Source of the DNA: Ifrita kowaldi
Lineage: Eukaryota; Chordata; Aves; Passeriformes; Cinclosomatidae
Reading direction: 5' to 3'
Assembly: GCA_013398055.1 (NCBI GenBank)
Contig: VZRS01004048.1
Coordinates: forward strand, 1-64,000
DNA: 64,000 nucleotides
A program made the translations under genes and the position numbers. The notes under the pieces are model-generated. The model did no database searches. It saw only the letters and a list, made by a program, of their open reading frames with translations, and was not told where the DNA came from. Shown here piece by piece: positions 45,838 to 59,056 of the stretch (its first letter is position 1; every line of letters starts with the position of its first letter).

Positions 45838-48800
45838 ACTAAGTCTCTACTTTCATGTGGAGTGATTGTTTTAAAAAAAATGTTCAAGCTCTGTGGGCTT
45901 TCAGCTCACAGCATCTCCTGCCAGCACTGTCAGGATCTCTAAGGCTGAGCTGGCTGCACCCTGGCAAGCAGATCAGTGGGAGAGGAGGTCACCACTGGCA
46001 GTGGTGTTTAATTTGAGCCTGGGAAGTACTGCTTGCTCTGGCAGTGCTTGGAGCTTGGAAACTTGGGAAAAAGATCTGTTCCGCAAGTTATTTTGATTTT
46101 AATTCCCAACCCCTTCCCCCCACCCCTGAGGGGTTTTTTTTGTTTTTTACTTTAATGAAACTCTTTCAAGGCTTTTCAGTTTCTAAAAATTGGGGAGGGT
46201 GGGACTCACTTTTATTAGTTGTTGGAGGCAAGAGATAAGGAGGAGAAGTAAAAGAGGAACACAAGCTAGAAGATGAAAATAATATTTTTTTTAATAAGGG
46301 AAATTCTGTCCCAAATCCCTATTAAACATGTGTTTTTCATGGGTAGGTATTTCTTTCACAAAAGAAAAAATTATTCTTTGAAAAAAGGGAAGTTGGGAGA
46401 GCATTGAATAGCTCTAATTGAGTGCTCCACTTGATTGCTGACATATGTTTGGGAGAATGAAGTGCATGCTCCTTGCTGGCCAGGACAGCCTCTCTGATGT
46501 TAGCCAAACCCTAGCAGAGCTACTGTTGGCCCTTGCTATTTCACAACCAGAGAATAGGATCAGGCCTAAGGAGCACACTTGAGTTCCAAATGTGATAGCT
46601 GCATTTGCTGAGCATATGCAAGCATATGAACCCTCATGACACAGATAGGACTCTCAGGATTGGCTCCTGGCAGTTTTTCAGAATGTGGGGGGAGCACTAG
46701 TAGATGATCTAAAAGCTGTAGCAAAGGATGCTTCATTTCTGTTCTTTATAGTGACTCCAGTTGTAAGTATCTGGTAGGTATTTCTGGTACGTGCCAGGAG
46801 TCATTCTATTGGATATAGTGCTTTTATACTCTTAAAAACTCTGAAAAAACCCCTCTGTTCTTATGCTGGCACTGTATAAAAGTCAGGGCAGACCTTATCA
46901 CTTTCTCTTCTCTGTGATGCTTTGTGGGTCACATTGCATTACTCTAATTGGCAGAAAAGGCAAGTTCATTGGGAAGCAAGAATGAATATTTAGCTGATGA
47001 TATACCCATGCTGCAATTTTTTTATTATTCAGATATTGCCTTGAAATGTAGTTTTTGCAGACTGCATAAGTCTAAATTCTTCTTGTGACTTTTCCACCTG
47101 TTTGAATTCAGACTTTGCAATTTTCTAGATTGCTTTATGGGTTGCATGACACATAAATCACAGTTTGCATTGAGGAAACATATTTCGGTCTTTGATATTT
47201 GTAAGGCAAAAATTATGTCTGGGTGTTAGCCTTGGAAATATTTTTTTTTCCTTTCAGAAATATGCCCCTTTTTCAGAATTCTCTGAGTAAACAGACTGGG
47301 AATTCACAGTAGCTTGAGTGCATCCAAGATCCAGCTTCGTTTGAAGCCATAATGAGCCCGATTAAAAGATTTTTCGATGCTAAAAATGTAGGCATTGTTG
47401 CCTGAATTTGCTGAACAGAGCTGATTGAGAAGTCAGCTGTTGCTTCAACCTCATATGTGTGTCAGATGCTAGAGGAGAACAAAGTTGACATTCCCACAGA
47501 AGAGAGCTCCAGGGAGATCTCAAGGAAGTGTTGCCAAATACCAGGCTCCTTCACTGAATGCTTCCACTCTGCCTCATGAATCCAGAGCAAAACATTTGGA
47601 TACAGAAACACTTGTCTCATGACAAAAATCCCAAGTTTCTTCTAGAGTATTTACTCAAGTTGATGGCCTTTGAATTCCAAGTGCCATTGGGTGTTTATAT
47701 TCGTGCCATGTCCTGCAGATCTCCATCTGCATATTAAGTCTTCCAGAGAGAGTGAAAATCTGAATTTCTGGAGGAATTACATTCAGGGGAAGTAAATCTT
47801 GTCCTCCAAATACTTCACCAGTGTCTGCTCCCACTTAGTGCATCTCAGTTACTCCAATTGTTCAAATCTAAGTAAAAATTTAAAATTAAAAAGAATAGGT
47901 GAAAACAATTAATATATAGTCTCATGTTTATACTATAAATCACTATTGCTAATGCCATTAGTGGGCATTAGAGACCTATGAAATTCAGATAAGCAAAATG
48001 AGCAGCTTCCTATGCAAATGAAAGGCAATTGGAGCTGGGCCAGATGTTGCCGAAGCCAGAGATGCAAAATAGCTATCACATTAGGTTGATCTGCACTTGC
48101 TTTCTCTATTGGATGACTTTTTTCTTGTCTTCCTCATTGGAGAACTTTCCTAAGAATGTTTACCTGGCCAGACCATTCCACCATCCTGATGGAGCTGTCA
48201 GCTGCTTTACTCCCTCGTTTAAACTCCTTCTCCTACATTGCTCTTGCCACTGACCTTTCTGTGGCCTGGTGTGGTCCTCAGTGCTCTGGCTACAACACGA
48301 GTTGTTCCCAGTGTCTGTAGAAGCACTAGCAGGGTGGCTTTATCCCTTCTTGCCTCTGGCTCCACAATGTTTCGGGACTTGGTACAAATAATTTTGCTTT
48401 TGAGTAGTTTCACTGTTTTTCCTCATATCATCTCATTGTCTAATTATTTCTCCAGTGCCTGTCATGCTGTTTTCATCAGAAGGGTGTTTCTTCCAGCAAG
48501 ACTTGCCTTTGGACTCCTCATTTTTTAAGTCTGCTCTCTAGCTCAGCACTCCATCCATTCAAATTCATTGCGATTTCTCTGCAAATTTTCTTTTTTCTTT
48601 TTCCTTGTGTTCTTTTTCCTCTCAGTTATTCCTATGCAAACGCACACTTAGGTTTGCTACACATTCCGTGTGGTGGCATCTTAAGCTTCCTAATTTAAGG
48701 TGCTATTTCTAAATAGCAAACTCCATAGTACTGCCCTCACCCAGACACTCGGGCTGCCAGTGATCTCTCCTGCACTCTTTCTAAAACTCATTGTTGATCT

Positions 48801-51800
48801 AGGCTTTCTCTGGCAAAGTGTGATTCTCTGGCAAGTGTTTTGTTGGGGTGTGCAGTTGTAGGAAAATGTTATGTGACAATGCAGGGCTCTGACCCAATTA
48901 TATAATTTTTAGTATATCTTATGGAAACACTGCATTTTAACTGTACTTTGGAGAAAAGCTACTTTGTGCTCGGTATGTCTTTTTACCCCTTTGTTACTTG
49001 CTGTCAAAATAAGTACAAGGACTGTCAGGCAGTCAATTTTCAGAGGATGCTACATAAAATTGTTTTATACAGCAAAATAAAAGCTAACCCCCAGATTTTG
49101 CTTATCCCACCATTCTGCCCAAATGCTCATTATCAGACTTCTTCAACTATGCCAAAAATCGTCCTGTGTGTGAAGAGTCATTTCTGAAAAATCAGGATAT
49201 CACAATTTACCCATCAGGGCTAAATGAGGGGGTTTAATGAATTCCAACACAAAAATTCCTAGGGTGGTTGTACTAACAGTGAGTTGCTTTAAAAGGACTA
49301 TTTTCCTCTACAGGGATTTCCGTAAAGAGACAATGTTTATTTTTTCAGTGGAAAATTGATTGTAACTAAGAGGATACTTGGCTTGAAAGTGGGGAATTAT
49401 CATATCATATGATTAAATGAAAGCTTACCTTGTTATAAGGTAACTAGACATATCCCAATAGGATTGAGACAATGTTTGATTAAGCCAGATTTTCCTACTT
49501 TAAATTCAAGGAACAAATTAAAGAATAATTGAGATCCTTTTCAGATCTTTTATAAGCTGAATATATAAAGCTGCAGCTCCAGGTGGCAAAGCAATTAGCT
49601 GATGAATAAAATCAACCACACTGTCATTCGTCAGATGTTTAAATTCTATAAGCCAGATAAATTAATGTGTTCCTTAAGCCAAATAAACGGTCACGCTCTT
49701 CATGTTACCACTGAGATCCCCTGGGAATGGGCTTGGGAACATGTTGATAGAAAATCTAGGAACTGTCTCATCAGAAGGGTCATAATTAAGTTGCCTGCTT
49801 TTGCATGTCTGAAATAAATGTTCCCTTTCACTGAAAAGATGGCTGTAATGATGTTCTGTGCTTTATCAAATGGAAGGATAAGAGTGGAAGGATAAGAATT
49901 TGAATCTGAAGATTTGTGCCTCTCTTGCTGGAGGTGGGATTTTGGCCTCTGAGCTCCGGGTTGAGGACTGGGAACGGCGCAATCTGTGGCACAGTTTCAT
50001 TTGCTTGTGCCAGTGCTCAGTTTGGCTTTAGAGGTAAAACTGGGGCAATTGAGTGAGACCGATTAATCTAAAAGGACCTATTTGTCTATCAGCAGCTGAA
50101 CTGGAACCGTGTTTTTTAGCTTTAGCCTGTTTTTGGTTGGGTTTAGAATGTGGGATTGTACTGTGAAAGTCTTTCTCCTTGTGCTGAGGTATCTCTCTGA
50201 AATGGTGATGTGGCTGCTCAGGCTGTTAGAAAGTCGGTGTCCAGCCAACAGAGCCATAGCCTGAGCCCAATTTAAAGTCTGTAATATTTTAAATTAAAAC
50301 GTTGGCTGGCAGAAATTACCTCTTTCTATGTAGACCTGCTGGCATAGAAGATTTTGCCAGCACTTAACTCTACAGCTGTGGTAATAGGAAGGGGGTGGAC
50401 TATGCTATGTATGATGAGGCCACAGACAGAGAAAATGCAAACTCTTGACTATTCTGATGCTTGTCTCCTTCATTACAAACCTTGGGTAGGTTCTTCAGGT
50501 GATTAGTAAGACAAGTACCATTGAATGAGTGATAGCCGGGTAAGAGCAGTCTTGCACTGCAGAGTTATTCTCCTTTAGTGAAATACTGCTCCTCAGAGTG
50601 ATAACTCGGTATCGCTGTGCCTGTCTGTAACAGTGTCAGGACACCTGATACCTGGTTTGAGACATGAACTGATGTTTGGGGGTGTAAGTGTGCTTTCTCT
50701 GAGAATTTTATATCCTGCCAACTGCTTTATAACTAACAGCTAATGCCGCTGTTCCTTAAAACTCTTCCTTATTCTCTTCTTAAGAAAAAATAATTAAAAA
50801 CGGTAAAAAAAGAATGAATTGAAATGGAATATATATTCTGTTCCAAATGCTTGAATTTTGCTCAAGCAGTACTTTTATGTAACCTGAGTTAGTTTTTGAA
50901 TGCTTCTGATTTTCAGACATTTAGAAACAAGAAATAATGGAAGAGTTATTCTCTGCCTAGGACTTAAGAAAACCTGGAAATGCACTACTGAGTGCATAAC
51001 TGCATGATAAAGCAGCTGTCATAAATTACTTGAGGCAGAATGGGTGGCTGTTTGAAGGCCATTGAGGCCCAGAAGTGGAAACAGATAGAAACTGACTTTG
51101 ATTTGATCTTTCATATCTGTTTGATGGATTTCGGTTCTTTAAGAATGAGTAAAGATCATCAATCCATATTTGAAATTGTATTTTTTAACTTCTATTTAAA
51201 CACCTAGTACTCTAGGCAACTAAAAGTATCTGTAGGAGGTATTTATTTTGAGAATAGTGAGATGCTGGCAATCAGTGTAGAACAGCAAGTGTTGACAGAC
51301 TTTATTTATGGGTGCATTTCACAGAAATTTGGTAGAAATTTCAGTGAACTTGTCAGTTCAGCATCTGCTTTGTGCAGCTCAAAGTGACACTCAAGTCTCA
51401 GAACTTGCAATGGAAACATTTATGTCCTGTGACAGGGAGAAAAGGGAGATTAAAACCACTTGGGCTGGTCGGCAAAAGGAGTGATAAGCAGAAAATCCCG
51501 CAGAAAATCTCTTGATGCAGAGATTACTTGAATAGTCTACTTCCTTTGGGGGCATTTTATAAAGAAACATTTATTCTGAGGCCTTATGCCCTTATGCACA
51601 CAAGGCTTTATTTGCAGAGTTGCTGTGCAGACTTTCTGCTTTCTTGTTTGTTTTTTTTTCCTTGTGACTTCTTGAAGACTAAAAGGGAAAATGGAGTAGG
51701 TTAATGGAGCAGCATGCATTGTTTTGAATTTCTGATCAACTGAGAAAGGAGGACAAGCTCTCAAATCAAGCTATTTTTGGTGCTCAGCCGAGAGAAATGA

Positions 51801-54800
51801 GTGTCCTGGGGAGGCAGTTTCACCAGCCTGCCCATAACATCTGACAAAACTACGGAAGAGACTTCTTGTGATATAGAAGCTCTGAAGAATGGGATCTTGC
51901 TACTGCTCTGTCATTGTGGCAGAAGTTTAATGTGTCCTGTACTCACCAGGAGGGAGATGAGGGTGTATAATGCTAATGATGTGGTTGGATGTTAGTGTCT
52001 GAAAACAGAACTTACTGACCAGCATTTTTTATTAGATAAACACCCAACAGGTGGTTTCAGTGACCAACAGCATTAAAGCAGCTACTTCACAATAACGGTT
52101 CACGACCAGGAAACAGCTCTGTGGATAAGAGCAGCAAGAAACCCCTTCTAGGAATGAAAAGTGAGTGAGTAATGTCTGCGGGAGCTGTTACACTACTTAA
52201 TTTTTACATGTCTGTTTTACCTGTATCCTGAAGCCATCTATGGCCATTATAGCTCTGCTACTTCAGGCCACTTCCCTTTGAAGTAAAGGGAGTTGCTCAC
52301 AGGCTTTGATTTCTGCTCATGCTGAAGTGTCTGCTGCCCTGGCACGTTTGTAGCTGCTGGGATACTTCAGCTCCTGTAGTTAGTACTGTGGTGCTAAGAT
52401 TAGACCTGGGCATCAGTGTGAATCAGTCTGTGCCGCAGAACCTGAAATGTTTAGAAAGTGAAGTGAAGGGAAAAATGGTGTGGTGACTCAGTTTCCTCTT
52501 GGGAAACAGGGAGTGGGAGGCATAGAGCAGCCGTTTCTGATTGTCCTGCCCCTATACTGTAATTTCACCAACTAAAAATGCATCTGAAGCTGAGATCTTA
52601 TTTCAGTTTTGCCATCTAGGGTAAACTGAAAACATTGATTGTGAATAATGGTAGCCACAGAGGAAGGCCTTTACCAAGCACCTCTGTTTATATTCAGTTT
52701 GGGTTGTATATGAAAGGTGTTGTCTTACTTGCAGGTTTTAAAGGAAAGTTTTTGGTACAAACCTTAGCTATACTTGTAAATAAATGAGAATAACACAAAA
52801 CATGGTCATCATCTCAGCACAGATAATCGCTGCGAAGAACAAATCCGTGGTTTTAAAATTGGCACAAATATGAAAACATTTGGCCAAATGTAAACAATCC
52901 CCTCTCACAGGACTTACTGAATTCAAGATAAAAGCATAAAAAAATTTTCCTCCCATCAAAGGAGAGCAGTTACACAAAAAGGATGGCTTTGAATTTCTTG
53001 TTCATAACAAGTGAGTAGAAAATCTCTGTTTGCCCAGTGTGTCTAGGTACAGTTATGGGTTTGTGGGTTTGTGGAGAAAATGGATGATTGCCCCCATATT
53101 AGTATTTATTCATTTTTCACATCTGCTCTCAGTCAATTGAGTGATATTTTTTAGAAAAATATTTTCAAGACGTTCTTGAATCTTGTGACTTCTTGCATAC
53201 ATGTTAGTTGAGATAATGCTCTTGCTTAACACTAAAGTAGTTTAAGTAGTTTGCTGAATCTGAGCTTCACTGTCTTCACAAAAAGAACTGGAAATGGAGA
53301 ATCCAGTTTCTCCACTTACACTGTTAAGGAGCTGTGAAATGTTTTGATGCTGCCATAAAATTTGACTTTACAGGTCAATAGCCTAGTTACAGGCTTGCAG
53401 TACTTGCCTTTCCCTTAGAGATATGCAAAACTAAGTAAATGTAAAATTTTGTATGGTATACACTAAAAATATTGTCTTTCTGTATTTTTCTCTTCATTTT
53501 CCTCCCATCTCCCTCACAGTGTCTGTAATATTCAGTTATCTGTGAAGGAAATTGTAAATGGTTGGCCTGCATGCAATTTGAGGTTGCACATAGCCAAAAT
53601 CTGTTTTCCTTCCCCCAAATGAATAACCAGAAGACTGAAGAGTTTTCCCACATTTTGCAAAAATGCATATTTTGAGCAATATTTTGATGGCATTTTTGAG
53701 ACCAACTTAAGCCTCAAATGAAGACACTTTTTTCCCCTTTATCTTGCTCCGTGGAAGTATTCTGCTACTGGAAAACAATTTAACAGAAGCTGCAGTGCAG
53801 CTGTTACCAACTGAGTATTAAAAAATCGCAAGAAAATGAGGCCCTGTGTTACCATATTAATAATATATTAGCATATGTGTGTATATCCCACAGGACTGAG
53901 TAATGTACAACATGAGTGGGAGTAACAAATGGCATTGCTGTGGATTGAGGAATTGCAGCTTACAAGTACCAAAGCAAAGCAGGAACCTCAGAGTAGTCTT
54001 CTGTACTTCTTTACTGCATCTTCTGAGAGATGATGCAGTAAATGGTTTATATTCATCTTTGTGTTGTGTGCTATTTTTATATATATCCTCTTCGCTTATT
54101 CCATGATTAAAAGTGTATCTGAATGCCACAGGAATGATGCAGAAGACTGCAGCCATGATAGATTGAGTTATGTGGTGTTACGAGCCTATTGTTACGGTGT
54201 TCAAGGACCCTTTCTTTTACTGCCTCCAATGTTTTGCATATTGCATCCAATGGCAGAGTTCCACAGCCCGTGGACTGTGGGGTTGGGCACCGTTCCCGTT
54301 TACCTCCGCTGAGGTGCCTCCACTGCTTCATAGCCCACTTTGTGTCCTTGCTTTCAGGAAGAATACCGTGGCAAGTTCAGTAGAAAATCATCAGCCCAAC
54401 AAAGCCTGAATTTGTTCAGTTTCTCCGTAGCTTTTTAGCAGATTATTAATCATGGGTAAATTTGAGAGACCTAAACAATAGTTTTAAACTGGTTTTAGGC
54501 ATTTCAAGCAATTCCTACCTTGACTATTCTTGTTCTTGTGGTTTTTTTTTTTTGTTTTTTTTTTTAAGATAAGGCAAAGGGCTCCAATGTTGAGATTTAA
54601 TAAGTCTGAAATAGCTAGTTATGACAATTTTGGCACAAGGAAGAAAGGAGTCACTTCAGAAATGCCTATTTATGTGATCTGTGTCACAGATAGTACACAT
54701 CAGCATTTTTCTGTCAGGTGCTGATGAAGGCTTGATTTCTTCACTGTGCGTTTTGCTCCTGAAATTGGAATGACCTGCTTCCTTCAGGTGTTGCCCACAA

Positions 54801-56699
54801 AAGACAGTGCAAGTGTGTCTCTTGACAAAAAAATGTACGCAAAGCTTTTGGAATAGGCAGCTGAGCGATTTGTGTGCTCATCCAAGAGGTCTGAAAGGCA
54901 CATGGGAACATCCTGCAGTTAAATGCTAACTTTTGTGGATTTGGCTGTTTGGCAGTGCTGTACCAAGGACTGCTGAGTATTCCAGGTGACTCCTTCCCTC
55001 AGCTGGTACAGCTCTGGGTTTGTCTCTGAGTGAGCCTCTGCTTGCCACTGGCTTTTGCAGATGCAGAAGGATACAAAAACACTTCTTTGCAGCCTAGTGA
55101 GAAGTTTGGTGGCAGTGATTGCCTGTACCAGAGGGAATGAAAGGATGCAGCTGTTTCTATGTGCTTTGTGGGCATATTGCACTTAAAAGGAAAATGTCTC
55201 TTCTCCAGCTCTGTGCCAGTCAGCACACAGCTGAACCCAGGGAGGAGAGCAGCTGGGTTGTCCCAAGAGGACGTGTTGCCTTCTGGTGGCTTTGTACCTC
55301 TCCCTGCTGCCCTGATTTCCTGTTCCACTCCTTGTTGTGTCATGTCAGTAATGTAAGGCCCTGGGTATCAAGACTGAAATGTGGCGCAAGGAGGAGAGGT
55401 AGCCTCCAAATGATGAGTGCGTGCAGTTCCCGTATAACATCCTCCTTATCCTACTCACTAAACTGTGTAACAAATAATCTGTGGTGGCAATGGGATTAAC
55501 ACATTTGACCCTTAATGGCTCTGAAGGAATAATTGTGATGTCTCGGGTCAATAACTGTGTGAACTAAGGAGGATTTGCCTGATGCACCATAACATCTTCT
55601 TCAGAGCCGTTCATCCCTTTTGAGGGTCTATGAACCATTGGAACTTTTAAGTCTGTGCTCATTATGCTCTGTCCTCTGTGTGCATGTGGTCAATGCCTGG
55701 TACGCGTTAAAAGTAAACTCTCCAGAATGCTGACAGATCCTCTGATTCTGTTCTAAGATACCACATTTCTGTCTGATTCGCAAATATATTTTTTAGTTGA
55801 AATGAGGCCTGCAAGCAATCTGAGATTATATAGTAACAGGCTCTGGGATAGCTGTTGCTTCCACAATCCAATAGAAATTTCTGTTGCTTCTTGCCTTCAT
55901 GCTGAACTCGTCCGCTCTATTTATATGAGCTGTCAGTCTGCTGGTTTTCCATAGAAAGGGAAAAGGGGGAGCTGGGTAGAATTAGCTTTTGGGGTTTCTT
56001 TGAGGTTTCTTCTGTAAGGCTTGTTTCTCTATGGAATTATTTCTTTTAGGTCTCTTTCACTCCCCCATCCCACCTCTTCTGTCTGCATGTCCCTCAGATA
56101 AGGGTAAACAGCTTTTGAGTTTGACTTTGAGGAAAGCAAACCTTTGTGATGAAACAGGTCAAAAAATGCTTTTACTCTGAAAAATAACAGCTGTTTTCAC
56201 CATCTATTTGCAGATATATTTTGGGTATGAAGGAACAATTTAGATTCAGTGGGAAAGGAATACACTGAATTAATGTAAAATTAGCTGTGCAATAATCAAA
56301 GGAAAATGTCATCTCTTTACAGGAAATGCTGCTGGTCTTAACACATGTTCAAAGAACAGGTCTTCTCAGCATACAATTATTTTTCAGGTCATTTTTCTAT
56401 TGTGGTTGGTGTTAATGGTTCAGATTCCAGAATATCTGTATCAGTCACCTCATTTGATGTAGTTGTGTATTATGGATTAAATACTTTGCAAATGAAGGAC
56501 CTGATCCTGGCAATGCTTTCTACTGGGGTTGTATTTGGTCATCAATAGCATTTGACTTCTCCGACTTCTCAGGAGGGGAATATTTGCGCTCTTACTAAAA
56601 ACATTTGCTGCATTTGGGATTGAACCCTTGCAGGAATCTTTCCCACTGTCTGATGTGCAAGAATAGCAGCCAAATGGCAAACAGAGCCTGACAGAGACC

Positions 56700-56812
56700 A
56701 ATGTCACCACCATTCCTGGGGTGGTCCTGTGCAGGGCCAGGAGTTGGACTGTGATGATCCTTGTGGGTCCCTTCCGACTCAGGGTATTCAATGGTTCTGT
56801 TTCTCTGGGTGC
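56700..56812 (+). mobile_element. CR1 3' end fragment, avian type
   Basis: The sequence runs GGTCCTGTGCAGGGCCAGGA, GTTGGACTGTGATGATCC, TTGTGGGTCCCTTCCGACTC, AGGGTATTCAATGGTTCTG. This is the end of a CR1 copy with the terminal ATTCTATG-like repeat. Its match to the usual avian CR1 3' end is close, so it is younger than the fragment at 12 kb. Confidence 0.9.
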
Positions 56813-58447
56813 CAATGTGCAGCACTTCTCTCAGAAACTGGTGCTTCCTCACTGCAGCCCCTGTGACATGGGTCTCTATCCTGTGGGTGAAGCAGCCCCG
56901 ACCTCTGATTTTAGTGTCTGAGGAGATCTTCTCAGCAGGTGCAGAGTTCTTCCTTTGGGTGTGAAACCTTTAGCCACGTGCTAATAACCAGGAGTTGAGC
57001 TACTCAAAGGAACTTTGTACTGTCACTGATATTAGAGTGGACTTAAAAAACCCCAAAACCACTCTGCTTGTAATTTGCCACTGCCATTTTTATTTTGTCA
57101 TGTGTCAAGATTGACATCTAAAAAACATATGAAGGGCCTGATTTATACAAGCAGGGGACGAGGAGTTTCTCTGTTGAACAGAGTCATTCCAGCCTGTTCT
57201 GTTTTCCTCAGAAACCACACGGGAGCAGTGTGGTCCAGCCTTTGAGAAAGGAACTGCTAGTCTTTCCTCTGATGACTGAACTTATCTGTCAGAGGATGTC
57301 TCAGGCCGAGACACAAGAACACAAAACTGATGACAAGTAAAATATTTCACAGAATATCCATCTTTCACTTTGCAAATACTCCTTTGTGAGAAATCAGATT
57401 GTCAGTAAGGGCTACTCAGAATACTTACTAGATTGAATGAAATAAAGAATAAAAGCTGTATTTTGTGCTGTTGCAGTCTGTGATTGGATAATGTGAAGTA
57501 AAAAAGAAGAAGAAAAATCCTACGATTTTGATGAGTCCATTAGCTATAATCAACTCATAAATGGAAGTTACCAATATTCCATTTCATATTTCTGTCAAGA
57601 TGTAGTTACCAAGAAAAGAAAAAAAAAATACCTTGGGAAAATACTTCAGGAGCCTTTTGGGTGAAAGCATAGGTGCAAATGTTTAAATGTTACAAGTTTT
57701 GTGTATACTTATAATTTTGAAATAATTTTAGAATCCCTGTGCAGACTTTGCATTAAGATTAGTAACTTTGCTTGTCAAAGGTGTGCACTGGATCCTTTCT
57801 GAAAGATCAGGTAGGATAATTACAGCACAGAGGAAAAGGTCTTTGTAGTATCTGGTACTTCTAGGAAAAGAGAAGCAAAAGGTTGCTGTTGCATTTAGCC
57901 CCATCATATGGGGTCATAAGATGGGAGCACCATAGCGTGCTTTAGGGGAAGGCTCCATTGCTAGATCCAGAAGCAGTGATTGTTTGCCTGAGGCTTGTTA
58001 CAGAGAATGAAAGATCTCTCCTGTCCAGCCAGCCCTGGGGCTAATCATTTTCTATCTCTGTAGGTGTTGGTCTAGAGAGACTCAATGCTCAAAGTCCTGG
58101 CAACGCCTACAAAGACCTTTCAGAAGAAACCAGCCTATAAACCAGAAATAAAGTGTAGAAAACAAACTGATGGTTGCTGCTGTTCTCTCCCTGGCTAGGG
58201 GAAGACGGATTAGAGCAGTGGTCAAGATGGCTTTCAATGGAAGAGCTTGGGACCAAATGTCAGGTCTGAGGAGGTGTGCAGGCATTTGTTGGTTTAGAGC
58301 CTTAGGGGACATTATGGAGAGAATCGTGTAGGCATCAGATTTGATTTCCACCTGGATGAAATTTCAGAGGCTTGGAGTATGTTTCTGTTTTTAGAGTCAG
58401 ACCCTTTTATCTTGTTACTTATTTCTCAAAGCCTGAAACAACAGCAC
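56813..58447. other. Non-coding stretch between two CR1 copies
   Basis: No gene is seen. A minus-strand frame of 89 codons at 58,082-58,351 ends just left of the CR1 copy and matches no family I recognise. The rest is unique AT-rich sequence with short A-runs (for example near 57,617). Confidence 0.5.
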
Positions 58448-59056
58448 AGAGTACCTGGGGGGCATCAGGCACAGCATTGTCAGCTGCTCAGGGGAGGGGA
58501 TTGTCCTGCTCTGCTCTGCACTGGGCCAGCCTCACCTCGAATCCTGAGGGCAGTTTTGGGCACCACAATATAAGAGATATAGACCTGTTAGTGACAACCC
58601 AAAGGAGAAATATGAAAATGGTGAAGGGCCTTGAGGGGAAGTCATATGAGGAGTGGCTGAGGTCACTCGGTCTGTTCAGCCTGGAGAAGAGGAGACTGAG
58701 GGGAGATCTCATGGCAGTCACAACTTCCTTGTGAAGGGAAGAGGAGGGGCAGGCACTGATCTCTTCTCTGTGATGACCATTAATAGGACCCCAGGAAACA
58801 GCATGAAACAGAGCTGGGGAAGGGTTAGGTTGAATATTAGAAAAAGTTTCTTCGTCCAGAGGGTGCTTGGGCACTGAACAGGCTCCCCAAGGAAGCAGTC
58901 ACAGCACTGAGCCTGTCTGAGTTCAGAAGTGTTAGGACAATGCTCTTGTGCACAAGGTGTGACTCTTGGAACTGTCCTGTGTAGGGCTAGGATTTGGACT
59001 TGATGATCCTGATGGGTCCTTTCTAACTGAGGATATTCTATGGTTATATAACTGAA
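58448..59056 (+). mobile_element. CR1 LINE, 5'-truncated ~610 bp copy with intact 3' end
   Basis: This is the longest CR1 in the window. It begins in the last part of ORF2 (GGGCATCAGGCACAGCATTG, CTGCTCTGCACTGGGCCAGC, GAGGGCAGTTTTGGGCACC), continues through the 3' UTR (GTTCAGCCTGGAGAAGAGGA, GACTGAGGGGAGATCTCATG, GGGTTAGGTTGAATATTAG, GAACAGGCTCCCCAAGGAAG) and ends GATGATCCTGATGGGTCC ... GGATATTCTATGG. CR1 copies are usually cut off at the 5' end during reverse transcription. The open frames inside it (up to 133 codons) are not functional proteins. Confidence 0.95.

Larger units (their letters stand above)
41955..56699. other. Long non-coding stretch, no gene or clear mobile element seen
   Basis: Nearly 15 kb with no exon, RNA gene or mobile element I can defend. 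AT-rich parts at about 47,780-48,060 (with an octamer ATGCAAAT at 48,012) and 49,380-49,700 (TTTGATTAAGCC, ATTAGCTGATGAATAAAATC-like words) have the look of conserved regulatory sequence. A poly-T/G run lies at 54,540-54,566. Open frames up to about 126 codons (55,119-55,499) have no recognised motifs. Confidence 0.5.
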
